Source: Sphingosinicella sp.
GTDB taxonomy: Bacteria > Pseudomonadota > Alphaproteobacteria > Sphingomonadales > Sphingomonadaceae
Assembly (NCBI RefSeq): GCF_013911755.1
Contig: NZ_JACESP010000019.1
Coordinates: forward strand, 1 to 64,000
Direction: 5' to 3'
Length of the DNA: 64,000 nt
Below are positions 35,330 through 45,234 of the stretch, piece after piece. The position numbers and the translations under genes were made by a program. Position 1 is the first letter of the stretch. Each line of letters opens with the position of its first letter. The notes beneath the pieces were generated by a model. That model made no database searches. It had not been told where the DNA came from and was given only the letters and a program-made list of their open reading frames with translations.

Positions 35330-36094
35330 TCAAGCTGCGAAGAAGTCCGCCAGCGACGAACCGAGTTCCGGGCGCGTGACGCTCGACATGTGCGTGCCGG
35401 GAATTTCACGCCACGTCGCATTCGGTAGCGCTTCAGACAGCGCGTGCGCCTCGGCATTGTAGTGATCCTCCGCGCCGCAAAGAACGAGCGCGGGCAGCGT
35501 GATCGCCTTCACGTCGGCAAGCGCCGAGTCGACCTGCGCATTCAGCAGATGGATCGCGGCCTCCGGGTCCACCTTGTTGGTCCGCATGAACTGGACCGCG
35601 AAATAGGCCTCGCTGCCGCGCGCATGGTCATCGGCATTCCGGATCGTGTCGATGAACCAGTTGGTGCTGGGCGCGACGTTCACGACCGCGCCGAGCCCCA
35701 TGCCCACCACCGCGATGCGGCGGGGCGTCGCCCCGCGGACCACCGCGCGCAGCGTCTGCCGGCCGCCGAGCGAATAGCCGCCGAGGTCATAGTCGGTGAG
35801 GCCGAGGTGATCGATGAGCGCGAGCACGTCGTCAGCCAGCACATCGGCTGGATAAGCGGCGGCATCGGTCGGGGCGGCGCTTTTCCCATGGCCACGGAAA
35901 TCCGGCATGATGACGCGCAGCCCCGCGTCGGCGATGCGGGCCGCCGTGCCGAACTTCAGCCAGTTGACGTTGGCGTTCGAAAACAGGCCGTGGAGCAGAA
36001 CGAGCGGGCGCCCGTCTTCGGAGCCTGCCTCCGTCCACGCCATGCGCACGCCATCGAACGATTCGAAATCTCTATCCCGCGTCTGGAGAGACAC
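35330..36094 (-). CDS. Alpha/beta-fold hydrolase
   Basis: A 254-residue single-domain serine hydrolase. The nucleophile elbow is GGYSLGGRQ, the oxyanion-side HGLFSNANVNW precedes it, and the predicted acid and base are in VLCGAEDHYNAEA and PGTHMSSV. Such enzymes are esterases or C-C hydrolases; substrate unknown. It overlaps the GFA-family gene by 23 bases, so the two are coupled, and it is the last gene of a leftward three-gene unit (isomerase, GFA protein, hydrolase). Confidence 0.87.
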   Translation of the reverse strand: MSLQTRDRDFESFDGVRMAWTEAGSEDGRPLVLLHGLFSNANVNWLKFGTAARIADAGLRVIMPDFRGHGKSAAPTDAAAYPADVLADDVLALIDHLGLTDYDLGGYSLGGRQTLRAVVRGATPRRIAVVGMGLGAVVNVAPSTNWFIDTIRNADDHARGSEAYFAVQFMRTNKVDPEAAIHLLNAQVDSALADVKAITLPALVLCGAEDHYNAEAHALSEALPNATWREIPGTHMSSVTRPELGSSLADFFAA

Positions 36095-36515
36095 CCGCTT
36101 CCTTCCACCGTCTGTTCAGCGCCTCGTACTCATCGCAGCGCTGGCCGGGAAGAGCGGACGTGTCACTCCATGCATCGTGGCGGCTCTCGATGCCGAAATT
36201 GGAAGTGGGGAAAAACGGCGCGGGGTCGTCGAACGTGCCGACGGTGAGGTCCATGTGGTCGCTGTCGGGGAACGCGAAGCCGAGCGGCGTGCCGCAGGCC
36301 GAGCAGAACGGCCGCTTCGCGATCGGCGAGGAGGCGTACCAGTCCGGCTCCCGATTCCAGCGCACGCCCGCCTTGGGAAGGTTCTTGAACGCGATCGAGA
36401 CGCCGCCCGTCGCGCGCTGGCAATAGCGGCAATGGCAGAGATAGGCTTCGTAGTTTTCGATCTCCGCTTCGTAGCGGATACGGCCGCACCGGCAGCCGCC
36501 CGTCGCCTTCGTCAT
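36072..36515 (-). CDS. GFA (glutathione-dependent formaldehyde-activating) family zinc protein
   Basis: A 147-residue protein of the Gfa/CENP-V fold. Zinc ligands are recognisable in GGCRCGRIRYE, CHCRYCQRATGG and FCSACGTPLGF. Despite the name, most members have not been shown to act on formaldehyde-glutathione adducts. The four-base overlap with the upstream DsbA-like isomerase and the 23-base overlap with the downstream hydrolase make it the middle of an operon, perhaps in catabolism of a glutathione-linked compound. Confidence 0.9.
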   Translation of the reverse strand: MTKATGGCRCGRIRYEAEIENYEAYLCHCRYCQRATGGVSIAFKNLPKAGVRWNREPDWYASSPIAKRPFCSACGTPLGFAFPDSDHMDLTVGTFDDPAPFFPTSNFGIESRHDAWSDTSALPGQRCDEYEALNRRWKEAGVSPDAG

Positions 36516-37162
36516 CGCGCCTCCAGTCCCGCCTGCTTCATGCGCCAGACGGCAATGTCGATACGATCCTGACCGAAGAACGGTTCCCCGTCGAACACCA
36601 GCGTCGGCACGCCCCAGTGCCCGGCCTTTTCGAGGGCCTGCTGGTTCGCGGCGATCTCGGCGTCGAGCGTTCCGGCATCGGCCGCAGCCTCGGCCTCGAT
36701 CTCGTCAAAATCGAGGCCTGCGCGCGCTGCTGCCCCCGCGAGATGATCGCCTTCGTGCCAGTTTTCCGTACCGCCCCAGATGAGTCGAGACGCTTCGTCC
36801 GCGAATGCGAGCCCGGCCCCGCGCCGCGCCGCAGCCTGGCCGAGTCGCGTCAGGCGGAAGATGTAGGGCTGATCGGCGGCGATCTCGCGCGTGAACATGT
36901 TCTGGACGATCGGGTCCGGCCGCGGCGGCGCCACCGGAATCCCCAGATACTGCGCCACGCGCACGAAATCGCGCATCGTGTAACCGAGCCAGTTGGGGTG
37001 GTTCGTCTCGAAGAAATCCGGCTGACGGATCGCGAGCGGATAAACCGGGCGCAGCGTGATGCTGAGGTCGTATTCCTGCGTCAGCGCGCGGTAACGGCGG
37101 GCCGCGAGGTACGAATAGGGCGAGCGGAACGACCAGAAGACGTCGGCGGAAAGTGTCGGCAT
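36512..37162 (-). CDS. DsbA-like 2-hydroxychromene-2-carboxylate isomerase family protein
   Basis: A 216-residue thioredoxin-fold protein of the DsbA/HCCA isomerase family. It starts MPTLSADVFWSFRSPYSYLAARRY, where SPYSY replaces the CxxC of DsbA and Ser would activate glutathione. The GVPTLVFDGEPFFGQDRID end is the cis-Pro loop and C-terminal signature. In characterised relatives it isomerises an aromatic-degradation intermediate using glutathione; the role here is not known. An in-frame ATG upstream (37381) would run into the divergent marR gene. Confidence 0.88.
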   Translation of the reverse strand: MPTLSADVFWSFRSPYSYLAARRYRALTQEYDLSITLRPVYPLAIRQPDFFETNHPNWLGYTMRDFVRVAQYLGIPVAPPRPDPIVQNMFTREIAADQPYIFRLTRLGQAAARRGAGLAFADEASRLIWGGTENWHEGDHLAGAAARAGLDFDEIEAEAAADAGTLDAEIAANQQALEKAGHWGVPTLVFDGEPFFGQDRIDIAVWRMKQAGLEAR

Positions 37163-37205
37163 GTGCGACAAATTACACCACACTTCGCCGTGCGCCATCC
37201 TGTCA

Positions 37206-37233
37206 TTGCACATAGTAAGCATGGTTATTATAT
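37206..37233 (+). promoter_or_regulatory. MarR-type operator overlapping the marR-emrAB promoter
   Basis: A 20-base imperfect palindrome at 37212-37231 (ATAgTAAgCATGgTTAtTAT, eight of ten pairs matched). It fills the spacer between -35 TTGCAC (37206-37211) and -10 TTATAT (37228-37233). The arrangement suits autorepression by the MarR protein. Transcription would begin one or two bases before the ATG at 37242. Confidence 0.6.
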
Positions 37234-37241
37234 CCACGCTT

Positions 37242-37685
37242 ATGAGCGAATCACTCGGCTTTCTTCTCGCGGATAGCGCACGCCTGCTACGGCGCGAATT
37301 CGATGCGCGGGCGCGCGCCATCGGCGTCACCCGTCCGCAATGGCGCGTCCTCATCGTGCTCAAGCGCGGCGAGGGCATCAATCAGGGCGAACTCGCGGAC
37401 AGGCTGGAGGTCGAAGCGATCACCGTCGGGCGCATGGTCGATCGTCTCCAGGAGGCAGGCCTCGTCGAGCGGCAGGCCGATCCCGCCGACCGACGCGCCT
37501 GGCGCCTTTTCCTGACTCCGCGTTCGCGCGCGCTGATGGAAGAACTGGGGCCGGTCTCCGACCGCATGATCGCAGACATGCTGGAAGGCTTTACCCCAAT
37601 CGAACGCGAGGCTTTCGCGAACTATCTCGAACGTGTGCGCGCCAACCTGCTGCGCCAGACAGAGCAGGACGTCGTCAATGGCTGA
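37242..37685 (+). CDS. MarR-family transcriptional regulator
   Basis: A 147-residue winged-helix repressor. The DNA-binding part runs RPQWRVLIVLKRGEGINQGELADRLEVEAITVGRMVDRLQEAGLVERQADPADRRAWRLFLT, with the wing DPADRRAWR. It heads an emrA-emrB drug-export operon and overlaps emrA by eight bases, so it very probably senses a compound that the pump removes. The ATG at 37242 is chosen because two upstream in-frame ATGs lie in or before the operator. No Shine-Dalgarno is visible. Confidence 0.9.
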   Translation: MSESLGFLLADSARLLRREFDARARAIGVTRPQWRVLIVLKRGEGINQGELADRLEVEAITVGRMVDRLQEAGLVERQADPADRRAWRLFLTPRSRALMEELGPVSDRMIADMLEGFTPIEREAFANYLERVRANLLRQTEQDVVNG

Positions 37686-38721
37686 CCTTGGATTTGAAGT
37701 GAACGACGATACGGCAATGTCGCGCCGTCGTTTCCCAACGTGGCTGCGCCCGCTGCTGATGCTTTCCGTACCGCTGCTGCTGATCGCGGGCGGCGCGTGG
37801 CTCTACATTGCCGGGCAGGCGCATGAATCGACCGACAACGCCTATGTGCAGCAGGACAAGGTTTCAATCGCGCCGGAGGTCAGCGGCCGCGTCGTCGAGG
37901 TGGCGGTGCGCGAGAACATGCGCGTGCAGGAAGGCCAGCTGCTGTTCCGCATTGATCCCGAGCCCTATCGCATCGCATTGAGGCAGGCCGAAGCCGCCCT
38001 CGCCAAGGCGCGCGTCGAGGTCGACGAACTCGGCGCCGAGGTGACGGTCGCGGACGTCGATATCGCGGCCGCGCGCGACGAGATCGCGTTCGCCAAGGCC
38101 GAGTTCGACAGGCAGGCCGAACTGCTGGACCGCGGCTTCACCACCCGCGCGCGCTATCAGGCAGCGCAACTCGCGCTCGCCAAGGCACGCGAGCAGATGA
38201 ACACGGCGACATCTGAAGCGCGCAAGGCCCGCGTCGCGCTCGGCAGCGGCGCTGCGGCCTCCAGCCGCCCCGCCGCGGTCGAAGCCGCGCTCGCCGCACG
38301 CGAGGAGGCGATGCTCAACCTCTCGCGCACGGAAATCCGCGCACCCGCAAGCGGCATCATCAGCCAGACCGAGCGGTTGCAGGTCGGCGCGATGCTTCCG
38401 GCCGGGCTTCCGACGCTCAGCCTCGTTGCCGACGGCCATTCCTGGATCGAAGCAAACTTCAAGGAAACCCAGCTCCGCAAGATGCGCCCCGGCCAGAAGG
38501 CCACAGTCAAGATCGACGCCTATGGCGAAGATCTCTCCGGGCACATCGAAAGCATCGGCGCGGGTACGGGCAGCGAATTCGCGCTGCTTCCGGCGCAGAA
38601 CGCCAACGGCAACTGGGTGAAGGTGACGCAGCGCGTGCCGGTGCGCATCGCGATCGATTCGAAAAGCGACCGCCCGCTGATTGCCGGCCTCAGCGCCGAA
38701 GCCAGCGTCGATGTCCGCTAG
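37678..38721 (+). CDS. emrA: EmrA-type periplasmic adaptor (HlyD family)
   Basis: A 347-residue membrane-fusion protein linking the EmrB pump to an outer-membrane channel. One N-terminal membrane helix (PLLMLSVPLLLIAGGAWLYI) is followed by the lipoyl-like half STDNAYVQQDKVSIAPEVSGRVVEVAVREN, a long Ala-rich coiled-coil hairpin (about residues 105-210) and the second lipoyl half LNLSRTEIRAPASGIISQ. The C-terminal beta-barrel region ends AEASVDVR. Its stop overlaps the emrB start. Confidence 0.93.
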   Translation: MADLGFEVNDDTAMSRRRFPTWLRPLLMLSVPLLLIAGGAWLYIAGQAHESTDNAYVQQDKVSIAPEVSGRVVEVAVRENMRVQEGQLLFRIDPEPYRIALRQAEAALAKARVEVDELGAEVTVADVDIAAARDEIAFAKAEFDRQAELLDRGFTTRARYQAAQLALAKAREQMNTATSEARKARVALGSGAAASSRPAAVEAALAAREEAMLNLSRTEIRAPASGIISQTERLQVGAMLPAGLPTLSLVADGHSWIEANFKETQLRKMRPGQKATVKIDAYGEDLSGHIESIGAGTGSEFALLPAQNANGNWVKVTQRVPVRIAIDSKSDRPLIAGLSAEASVDVR

Positions 38722-40249
38722 CGCCGCAGGCGCGCACGGCCAGCCGGTCGTCGAGGTCAGCAACAGACCGCTGCTCATCGTCGGCATCATGATGGCGATG
38801 GTCATGCAGGTGCTCGATTCGACGATCGCCAACGTCGCGCTCCCGCACATGCAAGCCTCGCTCGGCGCCACCTTCGACAGCGTGTCGTGGGTGCTGACGA
38901 GCTACATTCTCGCCACCGCCATCGCGATGCCGCTCACCGGCTGGCTCTCCGACCGATTCGGATCACGCAGGCTTTTCATCGTCTCGGTTGCAGGATTCAT
39001 CATCACCTCGATGCTCTGCGGCATCGCCGTCAATCTTCCCGAGATGGTGCTGTTCCGCGTGTTGCAGGGCGCATCCGCGGCGTTCGTCGGACCGCTGTCT
39101 CAGACCGTGATGCTCGACATCACGCCGCGCGAACAGCACGCCAAGGCGATGGCATTATGGGGCATGGGCATCATGGTCGGCCCTATCATGGGGCCGATCC
39201 TCGGAGGCTGGCTCACCGACAACTACAACTGGCGCTGGATCTTCTACATCAACGTGCCGATCGGCATCGCGACACTCGCGATCCTGATCGCGCTGCTGCC
39301 CTCGCGCCCGGTGCGGCGGCGCGCGTTCGATCTGTTCGGCTTCTCGATGCTGGCGATCGGCCTCGCCGCCCTGCAATTGATGCTCGACCGCGGACAGCAG
39401 GAGGACTGGCTGCAATCCTGGGAAATCCGCACCACGCTCGGCGTTGCGATCGTCGGCATCTGGCTGTTCCTCGTCCACATGGCAACCGGACGGCGGCCGA
39501 TGTTCGAGCGCGAGATGCTGACCAACCGGAATTTCCTCATCGGCCTCGTCTTCATGATCAATATCGGCGTCATCTTGATGGCGACGATGGCGCTGCTGCC
39601 GCCGATGCTGCAGGCGATCTACGGCTACCCGGTGTTCGATACCGGACTCATGCTGGCCCCGCGCGGGATCGGCGTCCTCATCAGCATGGCGATCGCCGGC
39701 CAGCTCGCGGGGCGGGTCGATGCGCGTGTGATGATCGGCGGCGGTATGGCCCTCGCCGCCGCCTCGCTCTGGTGGATGACGCACTGGTCGCTCGACATGG
39801 GCTGGCATCCCGTGGTCTGGAGCGGCGTGCTGCAAGGCCTCGGCCTCGGCTTCATCTTTTCCTCGATAAACCTCGCCGCATTCGCGACGCTGCCGCCGCG
39901 CTATCGCACCGACGCGGCAAGCCTGCTCTACCTGATGCGCAACCTCGGCTCCTCCGTCGGCATCTCGATCGTCACGGCGCAGCTCGCGCGCTCCGTGCAG
40001 ACGAGCCACGAGCTTCTGGTCGGCAACATCACCGAGACGTCGCTTGCCCCGCTCAACCCGCACCTTGTGGAGGGTGCCGGGGGCGTTGGATCGAGCGTGT
40101 TCTCGATGATCGATGCGGAGATCACCCGGCAGGCGACGATGATCGGTTACATCAACGATTTCTATCTGCTGATGATCGTAACGATCCTGTCGATCCCGCT
40201 TGTGCTGTTGCTGAAGCAGCCAGCCCCCATAACGGGCACGGGTCGCTAA
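38711..40249 (+). CDS. emrB: EmrB-type DHA2 multidrug exporter
   Basis: A 512-residue inner-membrane proton antiporter of the DHA2 (14-helix) MFS family. Landmarks are VMQVLDSTIANVALPHMQASL in helix 1, the TGWLSDRFGSRRLF loop, MGIMVGPIMGPILGGWLTDNYNWRWIFYINVPIGI and the C-terminal TRQATMIGYINDFYLLMIV. The start at 38711 overlaps emrA by 11 bases. Its 3' end is four bases from the stop of the convergent asd gene. Confidence 0.93.
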   Translation: MSASAAGAHGQPVVEVSNRPLLIVGIMMAMVMQVLDSTIANVALPHMQASLGATFDSVSWVLTSYILATAIAMPLTGWLSDRFGSRRLFIVSVAGFIITSMLCGIAVNLPEMVLFRVLQGASAAFVGPLSQTVMLDITPREQHAKAMALWGMGIMVGPIMGPILGGWLTDNYNWRWIFYINVPIGIATLAILIALLPSRPVRRRAFDLFGFSMLAIGLAALQLMLDRGQQEDWLQSWEIRTTLGVAIVGIWLFLVHMATGRRPMFEREMLTNRNFLIGLVFMINIGVILMATMALLPPMLQAIYGYPVFDTGLMLAPRGIGVLISMAIAGQLAGRVDARVMIGGGMALAAASLWWMTHWSLDMGWHPVVWSGVLQGLGLGFIFSSINLAAFATLPPRYRTDAASLLYLMRNLGSSVGISIVTAQLARSVQTSHELLVGNITETSLAPLNPHLVEGAGGVGSSVFSMIDAEITRQATMIGYINDFYLLMIVTILSIPLVLLLKQPAPITGTGR

Positions 40250-40253
40250 TTCC

Positions 40254-41282
40254 TCACGCCTTCCTGAGGTGCCGGCGGCCGAGCAGCTCCGCGATCTGCA
40301 CGGCATTCAGCGCCGCGCCCTTGCGGAGGTTGTCGCTGACGCACCAGAGGCTGAGGCCGTGGGCGACGGTCGAGTCCTTGCGGACGCGGCTCACAAAGGT
40401 CGCGTATTCTCCGACGCATTCGATCGGCGTGATGTAGCCGCCGTCCTCGCGCTTATCGATGAGCATGATGCCCGGCGCAGCGCGCAGAATCTCATGCGCT
40501 TCAGCCACCGAAATCGGATTCTCGAACTCGATGTTGATGGCTTCCGAATGGCCGACGAACACCGGCACGCGCACGCACGTCGCCGTCACGCCGATATCGG
40601 GATCGAGGATCTTGTGCGTCTCGGCGACCATCTTCCACTCTTCCTTCGTGGAACCATCCTCAAGGAAGACGTCGATGTGCGGGATGACGTTGAAGGCGAT
40701 CTGCTTGGTGAACTTCCGCGTTTCCTTGGGATCGCCCACGAAGATGGCGCGCGTCTGCTCGAAAAGCTCATCCATGCCTTCCTTGCCCGCGCCCGACACC
40801 GACTGATAGGTCGAGACGACAACGCGCTTGATCGTCGCAGCGTCATGCAGCGGCTTCAGCGCGACGACCATCTGCGCGGTCGAGCAGTTCGGGTTCGCGA
40901 TGATGTTGCGCTTCGTATAGCCGTCGATCGCGTCCGGGTTCACCTCCGGCACGATCAGCGGCACGTCCGGCTCCATGCGGTAGAGCGAGCTGTTGTCGAT
41001 GACGACGCAGCCGGCGGCGGCGGCCTTCGGCGCATAAATCTTCGTGGGCCCCGAACCGGCGGCGAAGAGCGCGATGTCCCAGCCTGCAAAGTCGAAATGC
41101 TCGACGTTGCGGACCTTGAGCTCCCGGCCATCCTCCCCGAAGGGGATCATGTCGCCCGTGGAGCGCGAACTGGCGAGCGCGGCGATCTCGTCGATCGGAA
41201 ACTCGCGCTCAGCGAGAATGTTCAGCATCTCGCGGCCGACGTTTCCGGTCGCGCCCACAACGGCAACCTTGTAGCCCATCAT
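40254..41282 (-). CDS. asd: Aspartate-semialdehyde dehydrogenase
   Basis: A 342-residue NADPH-dependent enzyme of the aspartate pathway (to lysine/diaminopimelate, threonine and methionine). It has the nucleotide loop VGATGNVGREML, the active-site Cys133 in NPNCSTAQMV and the QSVSGAGKEG segment; substrate-binding EEWKMVAET follows. Two adjacent ATGs (41282 and 41279) can serve as start; the second gives the usual N-terminus MGYKVAVVG. DapF for the same pathway is encoded at 52137. Confidence 0.96.
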   Translation of the reverse strand: MMGYKVAVVGATGNVGREMLNILAEREFPIDEIAALASSRSTGDMIPFGEDGRELKVRNVEHFDFAGWDIALFAAGSGPTKIYAPKAAAAGCVVIDNSSLYRMEPDVPLIVPEVNPDAIDGYTKRNIIANPNCSTAQMVVALKPLHDAATIKRVVVSTYQSVSGAGKEGMDELFEQTRAIFVGDPKETRKFTKQIAFNVIPHIDVFLEDGSTKEEWKMVAETHKILDPDIGVTATCVRVPVFVGHSEAINIEFENPISVAEAHEILRAAPGIMLIDKREDGGYITPIECVGEYATFVSRVRKDSTVAHGLSLWCVSDNLRKGAALNAVQIAELLGRRHLRKA

Positions 41283-41346
41283 GCGTATCCTGCTTGAAAA
41301 TGAAGCGGCCTTCTGCGCCCCTGCGCCAGGCCTTGCAAGACGTTTG

Positions 41347-42054
41347 CTATTTTCCGGGCAACAACGCGGACTTCTCGCGCAGCGCCTCGGGGGCGAGCAT
41401 CCCGAGCGAAATATAGCATTTCAGCAGTTCATCGACAGTCACGCCGGTCACCTCGACCAGCGAGGTCGGGGGCACAAGCACCAGTCCGCCAGTCATCGGC
41501 AGCGGCGCCGAGGGCAAATAGACAAGCATGCGCTCTTCACCGCCCACGATCATCACATCGGGCGAGGCCAGCAGCGCCAGTACGTCCGCGCCGCGTTCCC
41601 CGAATCGGCAGGCCACGACGCGCATGGCGGCAAGATCGTTCTCGTTCTTGGTGCCGAGCATGCGGACGAGTTTCGAGACAGGGCGATAGACGTCGCGCAG
41701 TACGGGAATCCGGCCGATGATCGCATCGAGGCGGCGCTCGATGCTGCGCCGCGCGCGGTCCTGAAATGCGAAACCGACGGCCCAGATGCCGACCACGACA
41801 AAGATCAGCAGAAGCCAGAAGCCCACGGCGCCGTCACCGAAGATGAACGCACCGCCGCTGGTGAGCGCCGAGCCGAGCAACGTGTCCGCGCCGAACAACC
41901 CCGCCACCTGCCGCACCAGCCAGTCGAGGATCATCAGCGTCAGGATGAAGGGCAACAGGAACAGAAGGCCGGTGAGAAACTGCGCGAGAACCCTGTCGAA
42001 CGCCGCGCGCCAGGTCGGAAGCGGCGGTTCGGGGGGCGGTTCGGCGGGTATCAT
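41347..42054 (-). CDS. DUF502 inner-membrane protein
   Basis: A 235-residue protein with two membrane helices (FLTGLLFLLPFILTLMILDW and the FWLLLIFVVVGIWAVGF region) and a cytosolic or periplasmic domain ending in a beta region. Family signatures are PVLRDVYRPVSKLVRMLG, VYLPSAPLPMTGGLVLVPP and a C-terminal region enriched in Leu. DUF502 proteins are linked with alphaproteobacterial envelope genes but have no proven function. The ATG at 42054 is seven bases after leuB, so it is likely in the leu operon. An upstream in-frame ATG (42117) overlaps leuB. Confidence 0.87.
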   Translation of the reverse strand: MIPAEPPPEPPLPTWRAAFDRVLAQFLTGLLFLLPFILTLMILDWLVRQVAGLFGADTLLGSALTSGGAFIFGDGAVGFWLLLIFVVVGIWAVGFAFQDRARRSIERRLDAIIGRIPVLRDVYRPVSKLVRMLGTKNENDLAAMRVVACRFGERGADVLALLASPDVMIVGGEERMLVYLPSAPLPMTGGLVLVPPTSLVEVTGVTVDELLKCYISLGMLAPEALREKSALLPGK

Positions 42055-42061
42055 GTCCTCC

Positions 42062-43117
42062 TTATAGCGCCGCGATGATCGCCGCGCCCATCCCCTGCGT
42101 CGAGAGCGTGCCGCCAATGTCGCGCGTGCGCGCGCCGCCGGTCAGCGCCGCGTCCACCGCCGCCTCGACCCGGTCCGCCGCAGCGCTATCGCCGAGGCTG
42201 AAGCGCAGCGCCATCGCGAAGCTGAGGATCGCGGCGCAGGGGTTCGCAAGGCCCTGCCCCGCGATGTCGGGCGCGGAGCCGTGGATCGGTTCGTAAAGGC
42301 CGGGCTTTCCCGCTTCGCCGATCGCCGCCGAGGGGAGCATACCGAGCGAACCGGTGAGCATCGCCGCCTCATCGGAGAGAATGTCGCCGAACAGATTGTC
42401 GGTGACAATCACGTCGAACTGCTTGGGATTCTTCACGAGCTGCATCGCCATGTTGTCGGCAAGCATGTGGCTGAGTTCCACATCAGCGTATTCCGCCTTG
42501 TGCAGCGCGATCACCTCCTCCTTCCAGAGCAGGCCCGATTCCATCACGTTCGACTTTTCCGCCGAGCAGACGCGGTTGGAGCGGCCGCGCGCAAGTTCGA
42601 ATGCGGTCCGCGCCACGCGGCGGATCTCGGACGAGGTATAGACCTGCGTGTTGACGCCGCGCCGTTCGCCGCCGCCGATGTCCTCGATGCCGCGCGGCGT
42701 GCCGAAATACACGCCGCCGACGAGTTCGCGCACGAACAGGATATCGAGCCCCTCGACGAACTCGCGCTTCAGGCTGGACGAGTCGGCGAGCGCCGCGAAG
42801 CAGCGCGCCGGGCGGAGATTGGCGAAAACGCCCATTTGGGAGCGGAGGCGGAGAAGCCCCGCTTCGGGCCGCTTGTCAAAGCTCTGCCCCGCCCACTTCG
42901 GCCCACCGACCGCGCCCATCAGCACCGCATCGGAACCGAGCGCACGCGCCACCGTCTCGTCGGTGATCGGAACGCCAGTGGCGTCGATGGCCGCACCGCC
43001 GAACAGCGCCTCCTCCGTCGCAATGTCGAGCGCAAGCGCCGCGATCAGCCGCTTCACCTCCCCGATCACCTCCGGGCCGATACCGTCGCCGGGAAGCAGG
43101 AGCAGTGATTTCGTCAT
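42062..43117 (-). CDS. leuB: 3-Isopropylmalate dehydrogenase
   Basis: A 351-residue NAD-dependent beta-decarboxylating dehydrogenase, third step of leucine synthesis. The signature regions are [67 protein letters not shown] and the substrate-specific ELVGGVYFG loop. It follows leuD by 46 bases on the leftward strand. Confidence 0.97.
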   Translation of the reverse strand: MTKSLLLLPGDGIGPEVIGEVKRLIAALALDIATEEALFGGAAIDATGVPITDETVARALGSDAVLMGAVGGPKWAGQSFDKRPEAGLLRLRSQMGVFANLRPARCFAALADSSSLKREFVEGLDILFVRELVGGVYFGTPRGIEDIGGGERRGVNTQVYTSSEIRRVARTAFELARGRSNRVCSAEKSNVMESGLLWKEEVIALHKAEYADVELSHMLADNMAMQLVKNPKQFDVIVTDNLFGDILSDEAAMLTGSLGMLPSAAIGEAGKPGLYEPIHGSAPDIAGQGLANPCAAILSFAMALRFSLGDSAAADRVEAAVDAALTGGARTRDIGGTLSTQGMGAAIIAAL

Positions 43118-43163
43118 GGCGAAGCCTTTCGGATACGAAGCTGTGTTGGAAGAGAAACGAGCG

Positions 43164-43763
43164 TCAGGCAGCCTTCGCGGCGCCTGCGATCCACGGCTGA
43201 TCGGCGGCGATCTTCGCCTCGAACGCGGCGATGTCCTTGTCCATCGCCTGCGTCAGGCCGATCTCGTCGAGGCCGTTCAGCAGGCAGTGCTTGCGGAACG
43301 GGTCGATTTCGAAGGCGAAGCGGTCCTGATAAGGGGTCGTCACGACCTGGTTTTCGAGGTCGACCGTGATCTCGTCGGTCTCGGCGATCTCCATCAGACG
43401 GTCGATCTGCTCCTGCGGCAGCGCCACAAGCAGCATCCCGTTCTTGAACGCGTTGCCCGAGAAGATGTCCGCGAACGACGGTGCGATCACGACGCGGAAG
43501 CCCATGTCGGTGAGCGCCCAGGGCGCGTGCTCGCGGCTGGAACCGCAGCCGAAATTGTCGCCCGCGATGAGCACGGGCGCGCCCTTGTGGCGCGGCTGAT
43601 CGAAGATGTTGTCCGGGTTCTCGCGGATCGTCGCGAAGGCGCCCTTGCCGAGGCCCGCGCGCTGGATGGTCTTCAGGAAGCGCGCCGGAATGATGACGTC
43701 GGTGTCGACGTTCTTGGCGCCGAACGGCACGGCGATGCCGGTCAGGGTCTTGAAGGCATCCAT
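43164..43763 (-). CDS. leuD: 3-Isopropylmalate dehydratase small subunit
   Basis: A 199-residue small subunit of isopropylmalate isomerase. Typical segments are [15 protein letters not shown] near the start and [19 protein letters not shown], which forms the swivelling substrate-binding part of the aconitase fold. The A of its ATG is shared with the leuC stop codon, so both subunits are made in step. An in-frame longer start lies in leuC and was rejected. Confidence 0.96.
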   Translation of the reverse strand: MDAFKTLTGIAVPFGAKNVDTDVIIPARFLKTIQRAGLGKGAFATIRENPDNIFDQPRHKGAPVLIAGDNFGCGSSREHAPWALTDMGFRVVIAPSFADIFSGNAFKNGMLLVALPQEQIDRLMEIAETDEITVDLENQVVTTPYQDRFAFEIDPFRKHCLLNGLDEIGLTQAMDKDIAAFEAKIAADQPWIAGAAKAA

Positions 43764-45184
43764 CAGGCGGCTCCCATCAGCTGGCGCACATCGGTGAGGC
43801 GGCCGGTGACGGCGGCGGCAGCCGCCATCGCGGGCGACATCAGGTGCGTGCGCGCGCCCGGCCCCTGCCGACCGACGAAGTTGCGGTTGGAGGTCGATGC
43901 GCAGCGCTCGCCCGCGGGCACCTTGTCTGGGTTCATGCCGAGGCACATGGAGCAGCCCGGCTCGCGCCAGTCGAAGCCCGCCTCAATGAAGATGCGATCG
44001 AGCCCCTCGGCCTCCGCCTGCCGCTTGACGAGGCCCGAGCCCGGCACGACCAGCGCCTGCTTGATATGGCCCGCGACGTGGCGCCCCTTCGCCACGGCAG
44101 CGGCGGCGCGCAGGTCTTCGATGCGGCTGTTGGTGCAGCTGCCGATAAAAATGTTCTGCACCTCTACGTCCTCAAGGCGCGTACCCGGTACGAGGCCCAT
44201 GTAGTCGAGGCTCTTCCGTGCGGCGTCCTGCTTGGTGGGATCGGCGAAGCTCGCGGGCTCCGGCACAATGCCGGTGATCGGCACGACATCCTCCGGGCTC
44301 GTTCCCCACGTCACCAGCGGCGCGATCTTCGTGCCGTCGATGACGACGCTCTTGTCGAAGCGCGCGCCGGGATCGGAGACGAGCGTACGCCAGTAGGCAA
44401 CCGCCTTCTCCCAGTCCGCGCCCTTCGGGCTCCTCGGCCGGTCCTGGAAATAGGCGAAGGTCTTCTCGTCGGGCGCGATGAGGCCAGCGCGGGCGCCGCC
44501 CTCGATCGCCATGTTGCACACGGTCATGCGCCCTTCGACCGACATCGCCTCGATCACGGGTCCGCGATATTCGATGACGTGGCCGGTGCCGCCGCCCGTG
44601 CCGGTCTCGCCGATCACCGCCAGCGTCACGTCCTTGGGCGTCACGCCGTGGCCGAGGCTGCCGTCGACGCGGACCTCCATGGTCTTCGCGCGGCGCAGCA
44701 GAAGCGTCTGCGTTGCGAACACATGCTCGATTTCCGACGTGCCAATGCCAAAGGCGAGCGCACCGAACGCGCCGTGCGTCGCCGTGTGGCTGTCGCCGCA
44801 GACGACGGTTGTGCCCGGCAGCGTGAAGCCCTGTTCCGGCCCGATCACGTGCACGATGCCCTGCCGCGCGTCGTTCATCTCGATCAGCTCGACGCCGAAG
44901 TCTGCACAGTTCCGCGTAAGCGCGGCAAGCTGCGCGACGCTCTCGGGATCGGTGATCGGCTCGAAGCGATGGTTCGTCGGCACGTTGTGATCCGGCACCG
45001 CGAGCGTCAGGTCCGGGCGACGCAGACGGCGGCCCGCCGTACGCAGCCCTTCGAAGGCCTGCGGCGTCGTCACTTCGTGGATGAGGTGCCGGTCGATGAA
45101 GATGAGCGCGGTGCCGTCGTCGCGCTCGGCAACAACGTGAGCGTCCCAGATCTTCTCGTAAAGCGTGCGCGGAGTCTGTGTCAT
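43763..45184 (-). CDS. leuC: 3-Isopropylmalate dehydratase large subunit
   Basis: A 473-residue aconitase-family enzyme with a 4Fe-4S cluster. It starts [18 protein letters not shown], and has [25 protein letters not shown], the cluster Cys in [14 protein letters not shown] and the [10 protein letters not shown] pair. With leuD it converts 2- to 3-isopropylmalate. The start at 45184 is favoured by homology; the frame opens 17 codons earlier at an unlikely Arg-rich stretch. Two touching palindromes (45235-45258) lie about 50 bases upstream. Confidence 0.97.
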   Translation of the reverse strand: MTQTPRTLYEKIWDAHVVAERDDGTALIFIDRHLIHEVTTPQAFEGLRTAGRRLRRPDLTLAVPDHNVPTNHRFEPITDPESVAQLAALTRNCADFGVELIEMNDARQGIVHVIGPEQGFTLPGTTVVCGDSHTATHGAFGALAFGIGTSEIEHVFATQTLLLRRAKTMEVRVDGSLGHGVTPKDVTLAVIGETGTGGGTGHVIEYRGPVIEAMSVEGRMTVCNMAIEGGARAGLIAPDEKTFAYFQDRPRSPKGADWEKAVAYWRTLVSDPGARFDKSVVIDGTKIAPLVTWGTSPEDVVPITGIVPEPASFADPTKQDAARKSLDYMGLVPGTRLEDVEVQNIFIGSCTNSRIEDLRAAAAVAKGRHVAGHIKQALVVPGSGLVKRQAEAEGLDRIFIEAGFDWREPGCSMCLGMNPDKVPAGERCASTSNRNFVGRQGPGARTHLMSPAMAAAAAVTGRLTDVRQLMGAA

Positions 45185-45234
45185 GCGCGCGGAATTAGGC
45201 GATGATGCGCGGGAGCGCAACGGGCGGCGCCTCA

